Positions 11,063 through 22,100 of a DNA stretch of 42,792 bases are shown here, in pieces. Each line of letters starts with the position of its first letter. The first letter of the stretch is position 1. The stretch is taken from the NCBI RefSeq assembly GCF_000003815.2, contig NC_049985.1, forward strand, positions 17,427,099 to 17,469,890. Reading direction: 5' to 3'. The stretch is from Branchiostoma floridae. Lineage: Eukaryota; Chordata; Leptocardii; Amphioxiformes; Branchiostomatidae. Position numbers and translations under genes: made by a program. The notes beneath the pieces were generated by a model. It saw only the letters and a program-made list of their open reading frames with translations. It was not told the origin of the DNA and made no database searches.

Positions 11063-11225
11063 GCTTCCCGATGCCGCAGATTTAGTCTCCAATACTTTCC
11101 TATCTGCTTGTATTTAAGGCTGCTTCAGCCGTTTGTCTTCAATACTTTCCTATTTGTTTGTATGGAAGCCTGCTTTAGCCGTGACTCTTCAGTCCCGCGC
11201 TATCAGCCTGTCTTTCTGCTTTTAG
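11063..11225. repeat. Short direct repeats upstream of the KCTD start
   Basis: Two to three imperfect copies of a roughly 55-base segment (CAATACTTTCCTAT, then TTGTAT and GCCTGCTTTAGCCG) lie directly before the start codon, in the presumed 5' untranslated region or promoter. Confidence 0.6.
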
Positions 11226-11660
11226 TCCTTACTGTTGATGGACTGCCGTGTCTACCTTGGAACACAAGATAAGACGAGTAGGATAACGTTATGTTATAGG
11301 CTGTTTTGAAAGAGAATGTGTTATTATTTTCAAATGGTATGTACGTAGACAAACATTGTTGTAAGGTGTTTAGAAGATTTTCTTTTCTATATTAAAGGAA
11401 TATATAGATACTGAACATCAAAACGTTAAACAACAACTAATATTACTTAACATTAAATGCAAATACTTCAACGTTGAGCAACACCCACTTGATGCACACA
11501 CTACTATCGTTAAACAACAGCAATGCCAATGGGAAATGTGGGGTTGGGTATGATAACGTTAAGTTACAGACTGTGAAACACGAGAAAGTCACGAGTATAA
11601 CCCAAAACCATGCTGAATGATCTTACCTGTATTTCTGGGTCCGTACGTCTTCAGTACTGC
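11226..11660. other. AT-rich non-coding sequence upstream of KCTD
   Basis: No open frame. Several AACGTTA-type motifs recur (for example near 11288, 11423, 11558), without clear periodicity. It may hold the promoter of the KCTD-like gene, but no TATA box or initiator can be defended. Confidence 0.35.
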
Positions 11661-11667
11661 CTTATTT

Positions 11668-11886
11668 AACTGTGCCCCACCTGCCCTAACGTCGCGTACT
11701 ACCTGCCGTATGTACCTGTGCCCCACCTGCCCTAACGTTGCGTACTACCTGCCGTATGTACCTGTGCCCCACCTGCCCTAACGTTGCGTACTACCTGCCG
11801 TATGTACCTGTGCCCCACCTGCCCTAACGTTGCGTACTACCTGCCGTATGTACCTGTGCCCCACCTGCCCTAACGTTGCGTACTAC
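11668..11886. repeat. 46-bp minisatellite, about 4.5 units
   Basis: Units of 46 bases (TGTACCTGTGCCCCACCTGC then CCTAACGTTGCGTACTACCT) follow each other almost without change. Confidence 0.93.
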
Positions 11887-11964
11887 GCGGATCCTCAATA
11901 ACAGTAATTAAACCTCGCCGCTCCGTGACGCTTAAGTCGGGCTTAGGTACTGAAGAGGCTCATC

Positions 11965-12085
11965 GCGCCGACCAACCCGCGCTCAGGATCGCCTATGTGC
12001 GCAGTTCAAGTAGACCAATCAGGGCTCAGGATCGCCTCTGTGCGCAGTTCAAGTAGACCAATCCGAACACAGGATCGCCTCCGTG
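11965..12085. repeat. About 42-bp repeat, nearly 3 units
   Basis: The segment beginning CAGGATCGCCT and containing TGCGCAGTTCAAGTAGACCA recurs three times, the third copy truncated and more diverged. Confidence 0.75.
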
Positions 12086-12097
12086 CAGTTAAAGTGT

Positions 12098-12167
12098 AAA
12101 ATTTCATGTTATCGCTCTTTTTTCTGTCATGACCACGAAAAAAACACGAACGATAACATGAAATTTT
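12098..12167. repeat. Perfect 17-bp inverted repeat (hairpin)
   Basis: AAAATTTCATGTTATCG at 12098-12114 is matched by its exact reverse complement at 12151-12167 across a 36-base loop. It is probably a small foldback insertion. Confidence 0.75.
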
Positions 12168-12530
12168 GTTCCCAAACTTAATCTTATTTTTAGATTTCGG
12201 TCAATATAATCGAACATATACATGTTAATAATGCAAACCTGAAATGCATCGAGACACCGACATTCTCAACATCATGTTTCATAGACACGTGCGCACTTTT
12301 ATGCTGTGTCAACATACAAGGTTTCTTTCTACCGTTTTTATGTTGCAACATACACGAGGTGTGGGAAAACGATTCTGCAACGTTTTCACTACACAGCTGT
12401 CTAATGGGAATGTTTCTTACCAGCGGTCGACTCAAAAAGGCTAAGGTCTTTACCGGGATGTTTTTGCTGGATAACTGAAATACAACCTTCTTTCCTGAGT
12501 CTAATCACAGTAAAAGAGGCGCGTCCGTTC
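12168..12530. other. Non-coding stretch, nothing recognised
   Basis: Overlapping short frames on both strands without motif; AT-rich. Confidence 0.4.
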
Positions 12531-12840
12531 GTGCGTGCCTGCGTGCCTGCTCTAGTGTGTACGTGCCTTCGTTCGTACGTTATTAATTAGTGTCTGTGTA
12601 CGTGCGTGTGTGTGTGTGTGCGTGCTTGCCTTCGTTCGTACGTGTGTGTTTGTGTACGTGTTTGTGTGTGTGCGTACGTACGTGAGTGTGTGTGCGTGCG
12701 CGCGTGTGCGTGCGTACGTGTGTGTGTGTGTGTGTGTGTGCGTGCGCGCGTGTGTGTGCGTGTGTGTGTGTGTGTTTGTGCGTGCGCGCGTGTGTGTGTG
12801 CGTGCGCGCGCGTGTGTGTGTGCGTATTTGTGTGCGTGCC
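12530..12840. repeat. (GT)n/(GCGT)n alternating microsatellite
   Basis: About 300 bases of alternating purine-pyrimidine steps interrupted by CGTACGT segments; a second potential Z-DNA tract in the window. Open frames across it are artefacts. Confidence 0.95.
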
Positions 12841-13015
12841 GCCTGGCGAGCTCAGTGTTCTCCCCCTCATAGGGTATACAACCTGTAACAGATTATTTCA
12901 GTGTCTCCGTGTCCTAAAACCATACCCAGTTGCTTGAGTGTCTCCTAGCCATACAATATGGATAAATAGATTTAGATAAACCAAATGACACAAGATAAAA
13001 ATCAAAACAGGACAG

Positions 13016-13095
13016 CACGTGATCCCTCTGACGTCACGCCCAGATCCGGAAGCCGGATGGCACGTGACCCAAGCTGACGTCATGACCAGATTCCT
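13016..13095. promoter_or_regulatory. Duplicated E-box plus CRE module with ETS-like core
   Basis: CACGTGA followed 9 bases later by TGACGTCA appears twice (about 13016-13037 and 13062-13083). Between them lies CCGGAAGCCGG, an ETS-type core. Each copy pairs a perfect E-box with a perfect CRE, a combination found in CpG-type promoters. No adjacent gene start was recognised. Confidence 0.4.
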
Positions 13096-13344
13096 GGATG
13101 TTTAGACCTTCCATCCGAGGTATTTTCTAAATTTAGACTCCCTACTACAAACGGGACTTCCGCAGCTACCCTTATTTGGCGCACACCGTGTTTGTGTAGG
13201 TTTTACCTCAGACGCAGGTTTGTTTTCCTGCGGTAGGCTGATGATTGTCAGAGCGCGCTCCGTGCGTGTGGGGTGATATTTGCCAACCTCTCGGCAGATT
13301 AAATTAAAGTTTCCCAGGACCTGGTGACGTGTTTATTAAGCTAT
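13096..13344. other. Unique non-coding sequence
   Basis: Nothing recognised between the E-box/CRE module and the second MITE copy. Confidence 0.35.
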
Positions 13345-13648
13345 AGCTAAGGGCACAACACGCCGTACGTGCAAAAACGTGCTGTCTACGTGCCAAAACG
13401 TGGGCGATCTTTTTGGGGGATCCGTAAGTGGTATTAAAGTACAGCCTCCGTACGAACTCGTATGGAATCCGATGGATTTTTGAGCACGCAGACATACCGT
13501 AGAACTGTGGCGTGCAGACCAAATACTTACACCTTGCGTAAACGTGCGTTAAAACGTACTTCCTCCCTGCTCTTGCCCTTCTTTCCATGTGACGTCACCT
13601 AAAAAACGTACGGACAAAAAGAACGTACGGCGGGTTGTGCCCTTAGCT
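13345..13648. mobile_element. MITE, copy 2 (shared with 6835-7186)
   Basis: The ends AGCTAAGGGCACAAC and GTTGTGCCCTTAGCT are perfect inverted repeats of 15 bases, and the similarity continues inwards (GCCGTACGTGC against GAACGTACGGC). The interior is in the same orientation as copy 1 and shares its blocks (GTGCCAAAACGTGG, GATCTTTTTGGGG, GAACTCGTATGGAATCCGAT). There is no ORF. Confidence 0.8.
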
Positions 13649-14474
13649 TTACGCAAACGGCAGACTGCAGGAGCAGCGAGTTGGTGATAACTTTAATTAC
13701 TTTTCTCACCTGGAAATGAGCTCATCTAGCGACGCCTTCAGCGCGCCCGGCTGACCATTGTGCGCTGTACAGGATTTAGTGCATCCAATTCTGACCCGTG
13801 GAAAGTGTTTATCGTAGATCAGCGGATTTATACAAAGTTTAGAACCGCTTTATGCACAGAAAACGGAACGTTCGACCTTCCCATGCCCCGTGACTCGGTA
13901 AGCCGGATTTCTGACGCAGCGCGCGTCTCTGACTAGATTTCTGACGCAGCGCGTCGTCTCGGGCTGGATTTGTGAGATATTACTGCTTTGAACGCCGTCA
14001 CATCGGAGCACGGGACTGGCGCTGCTGGGGAGGGTTGGGGAATTAGCGGCGTCCCTTTGGAAACTAAAGGTCTGTTGTTTCCGGGGAAATCTGCAGCTTC
14101 CTGAACGGTCTTGATGAATTCATATGTCAAACTTAAATCATTTTCTTTACCGCAATCATTATATTTTCAGGTAGAATTTCATGTACAAATGACGTCGGAC
14201 AAATATTTGCCCCAAAATACACTGTTTTTTTCAGTATACTTGATCTTTTTCCTCTTCTCCAAACAAATATGAAAAATAAAGAAGGTCAATGTCCTGGCCC
14301 GGACAGCTGTCACCATGGTTACAATGGAGGTGTAACAGGCACCGTTCGGCGTTTGACTATAAAGTGTAGTAAGTGGCAGGACAGAGCCGAAGCGGGGTGG
14401 CACCACATGTTTAAATTTGTTTGAGTAAGAGTAACGGAGCAGTAGCTAGGCTAGACCATGTGATCATGAAGGTA
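13649..14474. other. Unique non-coding sequence
   Basis: No credible gene. Around 13910-13975 the segment TTTCTGACGCAGCGCG recurs twice, about 35 bases apart. Otherwise nothing recognised. Confidence 0.4.
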
Positions 14475-14795
14475 AACATTATGCATTTACTTACTTATTA
14501 CTTACTTGGGCCCTTCGCCCCTGGCGGAGCATAGGCCACTGATGATAGTCCTCCACTGCACCCGCCTCTGGGCCTTCTTCTTCAGATCCTGCCAGCTGTT
14601 GCAGATACTTTTCATCTCCTCCTCTGTATCTCTCCTCCAGCTATTCCTTAGCTTGGCCCCCCTCTCTTCCTTTTACCCTGTGGGTTCCAAGTCAGAGCTT
14701 GGTGTGTAATACTGGCTGGTGGCTTCCGGAGGGTGTGGCCTATCCAGGACCACTTTCTCTTGAGGATCTGACTGACCACTGAACATTATGCATTT
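14475..14795 (-). mobile_element. 5'-truncated LINE 3' end with 14-bp target-site duplication
   Basis: Read on the minus strand, the decayed frames give the C-terminal tail typical of RTE-like reverse transcriptases: a WIGH-type segment, an alternating Lys/Arg/Gly segment ([10 protein letters not shown]) and an Ala/Pro-rich end. A short TAAG-type tail follows at its 3' end (plus strand 14489-14507). The 14 bases AACATTATGCATTT stand on both sides (14475-14488 and 14782-14795), the expected result of target-primed integration. Frameshifts and stops make it a dead fragment. Confidence 0.75.
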
Positions 14796-16078
14796 GCTTG
14801 CCATAAACCAGCGGACATCGTCACCGGTTACATTGCAACAGAGGAGCTGTCTACAAGCTGTCCTGAAATGAGGTATTATAAATTTCTGCATGAATTAAAG
14901 ACAGCTGAAAGGTGCCCATGGTACATAACCAGGGGATCTTCCTGATCTAACCTGAAATGTGTTCAGTCCATATGCATGCGAAGGCCACAGGGGATGGAGA
15001 AACCCCCGCTTCTTTATCAATGTTAATGTTAGCACATACGGACATGTGTTCAATTCACGCTGTATGACGTAGGGTGATGTAATTTTGTAATCAGCAGGAG
15101 CATGATGGACCAGGGTGAGAACTCTCCGCTTCTTCACACTCGCTTCAACTCAAGTCCGTCGTAATATATAACAGTGACCCATCCCACCAGACGGCGACCT
15201 CTCTGCGACCTCTCTGCCACCTAGATTGATTTGTCTGACCCCTGACTGCATAATTGAAATATCAATTAAATAGTGTAAAAGTTTGAGTGAAAGGCAAAGA
15301 TACAAATTAGTTTTTGTCTGTGAAATTCTTTAGACGCCCAAGGACGCAGCGCTGTCGCAGTGTTGTCGCAGCGCTGTCGCAGTGCTATCGCAGCGAGGTC
15401 GCGACCCCCGCGGAATGGGGGTATGAGTGACAGCTCTGAGGCCCCTAACAACGTTTGAAAAATATCAGCTTCAATAAATGCCCGTTGATAAAGAATAAAG
15501 ATGCATCATGTCTGAATACGTCTCCATGCAGGGTAAACACCGCCTGAGGTCCCAAAACGATCATTCAGGCCAGAAACGCCACCGCACATGCCGTCGTCAT
15601 GACAACGGTCGCTTGGTAACGCTGACGTCATGACATCAATAGACAGTCTGCGATGTGTTTAGTCCCTTTGGGCAGGGATATACAATTAAGGTCCATGTAC
15701 TAGTAATTATTGTTCAGGACGTTCTTCAGACAGACGCTAGGCGGCGTTCATAGCTGCGTGTCACAATGACCTGACGGAATCTTTAACACTGGAATTCTTT
15801 GATTTTTAAGCTGTTTATATAATGACGAAAGAAATACAATAAAAACACAAACATGATACAACAATAATAGGAAGGTTTTCTTGTTCCAAGAGAAAGTGTA
15901 ATAGAATAATGTTTACACGTGTTCCTTCGGAAATACTTTGTTCCGGATAAGGTTGGAATCTCGGACGGAAGGATTCGGGCAGCAGTGGATGCACTCTGAT
16001 GTTTGTTACCCATGAATCACGTCAGATGAGCCTCATGTATATAAAAACTGCGGTTTGATCGAGCCCACTCTCATAGTG
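14796..16078. other. Sequence downstream of ANKH gene 1
   Basis: No credible gene. It includes a 12-base-type repeat (CGCAGCGCTGT / CGCAGTGTTGT) at about 15347-15405 and a CRE plus X-box-like cluster at 15597-15636. The 3' untranslated region of ANKH gene 1 must lie just below 16079; I found no canonical polyadenylation signal close to the stop. Confidence 0.45.
15597..15636. promoter_or_regulatory. CRE and X-box-like cluster
   Basis: GTCGCTTGGTAAC fits the RFX consensus with a one-base spacer and is followed within 4 bases by TGACGTCATGACA, which holds a perfect CRE. RFX and CREB sites occur together in some animal promoters. No gene start was identified next to it. Confidence 0.3.
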
Positions 16079-16192
16079 TTAAAGCGAAGTTTCCTTTTCC
16101 TCCAGCATGGGTCGATCGGCTTCATCGTGGCACTGGGAAGATGTACCCTCCGTTTCTGTGTTATCTCCGTCAGTCGTCTGGGCTGGATTTCG
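16079..16192 (-). CDS. ANKH: ANKH gene 1, exon 12 (C-terminal tail and stop)
   Basis: A TTTCCTTCAG acceptor precedes 37 hydrophilic, acidic codons starting [11 protein letters not shown] and ending EEKETSL, then TAA at 16079-16081. The matching last exon of gene 2 (RSQAKLTESTEED to VERETSV) has the same phase, almost the same length and the same tail, which confirms this remote exon 11.3 kb from exon 11. Confidence 0.85.
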   Translation of the reverse strand, partial: RNPAQTTDGDNTETEGTSSQCHDEADRPMLEEKETSL

Positions 16193-19100
16193 CTGAAGGA
16201 AATTTAAAAAAAAAAAAATGTACGAAATTGGTTATGTTTGTACAGGCATTGTTAATGGGCGGGCATATTACTCTCTCTCCTCAGCCATGGGCTGGATTGC
16301 GATGTACTTACGAAAGGTGGGCTAAATCGCAAGAGTCTGGAGCGGCTGCCATTCGGCGCTAACTCAATATAACAATAAATCTCTCAGATGGACTTTAGCG
16401 TCTGAACCATTCACAACAGGAAGGTCCGCTACTGTTTTTGATATGTTTGGTGGGTTCTTTTACGTGTCAAAGGCTGACCGACTTTAATACGGNNNNNNNN
16501 NNNNNNNNNNNNNNNNNNNNNNNNNNNNNNNNNNNNNNNNNNNNNNNNNNNNNNNNNNNNNNNNNNNNNNNNNNNNNNNNNNNNNNNNNNNNGTCGTTAC
16601 TAAGAAATGAAATGCTAAAACCACTACAGTTACCAGTCGTTACTAAGAAATGAAATGCTAAAACCACTACAGTTACCAGTCGTTACTAAGAAATGAAATG
16701 CTAAAACCACTACAGTTACCAGTCGTTACTAAGAAATGAAATGCTAAAACCACTACAGTTACCAGTCGTTACTAAGAAATGAAATGCTAAAACCACTACA
16801 GTTACCAGTCGTTACTAAGAAATGAAATGCTAAAACCACTACAGTTACCAGTCGTTACTAAGAAATGAAATGCTAAAACCACTACAGTTACCAGTCGTTA
16901 CTAAGAAATGAAATGCTAAAACCACTGCAGTTACCAGTCGTTACTAAGAAATGAAATGAACAGGCGACACTATTAATCCGGAAAAACACTCTAAATCCGG
17001 AAAACATTGATTATTATGACATACTTTGAGATTGAAATTTAGTATTCTAGAATATGACATAGTACATGATGACAATTACGTAGATAACATCGGCAGGTCC
17101 CTCGGGACTAGGTCAGTTCTGCAGAATTCTGCACTTTGGTCGCAGAATTCTGCACTTTGGTCGCAGAATTCTGCACTTTGGTCGCAGAATTCTGCAAACC
17201 ACTTGCAGAATTCTGCAAACCACTTGCAGAATTCTGCAACCTATTTGCAGAATTCTGCAACCTATTTGCAGAATTCTGCAACCCAAATGCAGAATTTTCC
17301 ATTGAAGTACAAAATATGAAATAATGTGCCATGCTTCATTCATTTCATGGTGTTAGAGAGTAGATTTACTTCTACTTCTACTGCATGTACTACTTCATGT
17401 GTGTAGAAGATGCAAGAAACATGTTACATTTTTCCAAAACAATTCACTACAGTACTGGAGTCATGTTAAAGGCATCACTATGGTAAGGGTCACACGTGAG
17501 CATATTTTGTACACAATCTTGTACATGAAAAAATGAGTGCAAGGGAAATAACTTCTGAACATTTGACGGTATGTACGTACGAATGAGCAATAATCTGGCA
17601 TGTCATGTCAATGTTTATTTGTCAATACCCAGTCATATGCCCAACATTTGGGATTTTTTTTAATACATCACATGGGTGTAGCAAATCCAGCACATTCATT
17701 GTGCATGAGGTTCATGTGCAGACTGCGCAAAACTGTTTTTCTCGCTGCGAACAGGTGTGTATGCATGGCTTGTTCCGAGCGTATTTCTGTCGTACCCAAC
17801 ATATGCTGATCTCATGATTAACCCATTTTCGATGAATGCAAAGCATATTCAAAGCTCATTTTTGATTGATTTTAAAAAAAATGGTTGCCTCCCGCTGTTA
17901 CTATCGCTTACTGGTCTATTGCAGAGATCCACAGCATGATCTTCAAACTTTTGACATCATGGGCCACCCGAAATGTGAATCACCATTTATATATTCATAC
18001 CAAATCTCGATTGCACCCTTGGTGTTTGTCCAGTGCACTATCTGTACCTATCCATGTGTTTGTCATACGTACAATGAGCAGAACGGTATACTAATTCATG
18101 CAATGTGTTGTGTGTTGTATCTTCGCTGCACATACGCTTTGTCTATGCTGCTCAGATCTAGAGCTCGTTCCGAGAGATCAAGATATCACAGCGTATGAAG
18201 TGCAAAGACATAGCGTACTCACAATGCATGGTACTTACGTGGGACTGATGCATTGCAAATTCAAGCATATGAGCTGTGAAACAGCGTACATGTACGTACG
18301 ATAGTTTTGTGCATGTCAAAAGCTACCAGGATACTCTGCGTATGCCTTTGTACCTAAAGCCAGTTTCACACGTGCGTTTATATCCCGAAGTCCATTTCAG
18401 GTCTGTGTGGAAATCTTTGCCTCTATCAGGCTTCACAGGCCGCTGGAGAAATAGTAGAAATGGACAAGTATATTAGACACATTACATGCCAGAGGAGTTA
18501 GCTATCCAAGGAGTACGGTTAGCAACCAGGTAACTCTGCTGGCATATTTTATAGCTATGTTTATCCAATTTTTATACAGACTTGAATACATGTATATCTC
18601 GCAGTAGAGATTGCGAGCGATTGTCCTGGGACAGATTGCGATCTGAGTTTGTCATAGGACAGACTGCGGTTGGGATCTGTCCTGGCACAATCAGTGATTT
18701 CTGCCCTAGTATAGATTGCATTCAGTATCTGTCCAAGGACAAACTCCGATTTAAACTCAAATGATGCTAAGTTATAGGAAACCGGCTGCAATCGGGATCT
18801 GACCTAAGACAATCGGCGATTCTAGTTCTGTAGAACAATCTCCAATTCTACTAGGAGAAATTCTGATTAGATAAAAATATAATAAATCCTTGCACAACTA
18901 ACATTTCAACCAGTGTTCAGCATACTACCTGCATTCAAAATTACTATTTTACTAATAATAGGTGAATTACTTTGTAATTTGTAACAGATAAATTTCATGT
19001 TAGTATATTTTCTGTTATAAGTAATTAAGGTCTGATAATGGTGTCAAAATGTGATATGTAAAAGATACCCAAAAGGTGATCAAACAATGTGTCCGTATCA

Positions 19101-22100
19101 AAATTTCTATTCACTACATTACAATACTCAATAGACATAGTTTACATGAATACTGAACCATTTTGAACTTTGGAAGAAAACAACTGAAAAGTCCAGTGAT
19201 CAAAAGTGATCAGATGTCAAAATATCAATCACAGTAACTGTTTTCACTTACAGTTTCACACCTATTCAGTACATTTTACTAGTCAGATATGAGTGCAAGT
19301 TAACATAAAATTGACACAAGTCTGGTAGCCTTGAGTGTAGTTGGTAATAAGTGCTATAGTACAGGTTTGCAGTCTTCCTAAATAAAATCATGGTTTATAA
19401 AAAAAGTATTGCTGTTTCTTTTATCTTAGCATCATTTGAGTTGGAATCAGAGTTTGTCCTAGAACAGATCCCGGTTACAATCTGTACCTAGTAGAATCAC
19501 CGATTGTCCTAGGACAGATGCCGACGTCATAGGACAAACTCTGATCACAATCTGTCCTAGGACAATTGGTGATATCGCAATCTCTACTGTGACATATACA
19601 TGCAATTGTGAACCCACCTTAAATGGTGTGCGTATTGCGCATATGACTGCATATGTAAAAAATGTCAATACGGACCGCAGATAGACTAACGTCTTATGTA
19701 TGCACGTGTTACCCTATCTGAGTGTTTTAGGGGAAATGCTCAGGTATCCATTGATTCTATATAACTTTTATATGATTTTTTGCAGTTATGTAAATGTAAC
19801 TAGTCTATTAGCCGTATCTAATTGAGCCATTTAAATGGTATAATAATGCTTAGCCACCAAGTAGCTATGACTTCTTTGTTGTACATAATTTTTGTTTTAT
19901 TTTGCACATATCTTGGCCTTTTAGGAAAGCAAAAATCAGCAANNNNNNNNNNNNNNNNNNNNNNNNNNNNNNNNNNNNNNNNNNNNNNNNNNNNNNNNNN
20001 NNNNNNNNNNNNNNNNNNNNNNNNNNNNNNNNNNNNNNNNNNCAATGAGAGAATCCAAAAGTCTGAAAATGAAAAGTGCCAGGTCATTCGGAATTGAAAA
20101 AAATGCAATCACTCAGATTCTGTTTAGTTTAGTTTACTATTCTTTACCTATACTAATGTACAGAGGTATTCAGAAAACATCCCCATGCCATTTAGAAAAT
20201 TGAGACAACTGATCACTTTATCAATAATTTATGGACTATCCAACTGTCTTATACCCAAAATTGTTTCAGTTCAGTTCTCATCCCCCAGCATAGTGAAGTA
20301 AATTTGACACTGTTGTTGCAACACAGTGTGTCTCTTCCAAGCACTCACATGGGTGATTACTGAGATCCAAGATGATCAAAGATATCGTTTAGTATTGAGG
20401 GTAAAGCATTGAAAATTTGTTTCTGTGGCAAGATGACATTATTGGCATTGTTCCCCTGAACCTGTTGAGGGCAATTGACTGGCATCTGTATTGAGTAGAA
20501 TAGGAGAAAGTTGGTACCAAGGAACCTCACAGAAAGCTGAAAGGCTTTCCTGTGCCATCTTCAAGTAGATGGAAGCAATGCACAATATCCCTTCAAAACG
20601 TCTAGTTTCATGCATGGATTGTTTTGCCTGGTGGTGGGGTACTGGTCGTAAGCAGTTGTTAAAAGCGCACACATTAATTGGGTAACAGTAAGATTCCTTT
20701 CGTGTTTCTTGTGTATATATTATAACTAACAAAGCCAAACGTACAAAAAAAGAACCAAAGGAAGTACCATGTACTGCTCTTACAACTTGGAAAATAAGTT
20801 GATTTCAAAGAGAGCATAAAATTATGTGTCTCCTAGTTCTGTGACTCTATGAAACAAGAGTACAAGATAGGTTAACGCATGCATGTGTGAACAGCAAAAA
20901 CCTAATCCAGCCGTACAGCTGCGGCACTCACACTCACAGTCATGTCTTTGCATGAAACACAGGGCCAGGTCCTGTGATCGTGCTTTTGAGGTCGGAAGAA
21001 TCAATCACAATGTATTTTCTCTCAACTAAATCTCCTGTACTTTGTACTTGTCCAGATACTACTTAAGTTCATGCAGTGCATGGTTCTAATTTAAGCTTGG
21101 TGACACTTTGAACTGATTTTATGTTTAGAATTTTGTCAATCCCAGAACTTGTGGGGGCTTTTATCAAGTAACTTTCCCGCATTGATTAAAGATGAGTCAT
21201 TTCCATCCAATTTTTGTGTTGAAAATAGGACATGGGCTTGGAGGCTCTTTGCATACTAGTCAAATAGAGCAAATGATCTCACTTTCCTCGGACACTTTAT
21301 ACATTAAATAGAGACCTTCCGACTCGGAGAAACTTTGCTGCAGTATTGGTATACCAAGATAGCCGTGAGTGGAGGGCACTCCCCTGGGGTGATGATGTCC
21401 CATGAATATAGCCCTATAAAGTTAACTTTGTACTTCATAAATCATAGGGTACAGTAGATTCACAACATGGGAAGGAGATAGCTATCCCCCATAAACCGGA
21501 TATGACTGCGACTTGAAGAGCAGTAATTCCTACCTGGCCTGATGAACTATACTCTACTCTACTCTACTCTATATATAGTATACTCTATATATAGTGTTGC
21601 CAAAATGTGTACAAACACTGACTCAGAGACTGAGCCAGATCCTTACATCTGCTTGGAGTTTAAGCAAAGGGCTTATACATGCAGGGTAGCCAGTGGGGAC
21701 GTCTCACCCAGAGGTCAAGCAAGTAATGTCCAATCTGTGTTTGTGTTGAGTCTGTAAGTAAACATTCCAATGTCCTGTTCACATGGATGAGACTAATGAG
21801 ATCAGCCATGCATTTATCAAATTTTAGGTTATTGTCATAGGCCTTACAATGTTTCCAATGAGAAAAAAAGTAGAATCTTATACATGATTGTACAAACTGT
21901 ATAGTCTGCTGAAATTTTGACGAAAGGAGATACTACTTGACCTCTTACCCTTGAAACAGACAGACAGTTTCCCTTGTGGTTTGTACATGTTCACTATGAA
22001 CTGAATGACTAACACTGTACAGATTTCCTTTGCACTCCTTTCACTGAGGACAAGTCATTAACTTTTGAAGGAATGCAATGAAAAGCCATAGGATGAAACT

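Noticed and set aside
10235-11092. Longer KCTD form starting at 11092
   Set aside because: The upstream start codon is TTG; the first ATG in frame is at 11060-11062 and fits the family's N-terminus.
17475-19720. Possible 2.2-kb transposon bounded by GGTCACACGTG-like ends
   Set aside because: Only about a dozen poorly matching bases at each end; not enough to define terminal repeats.
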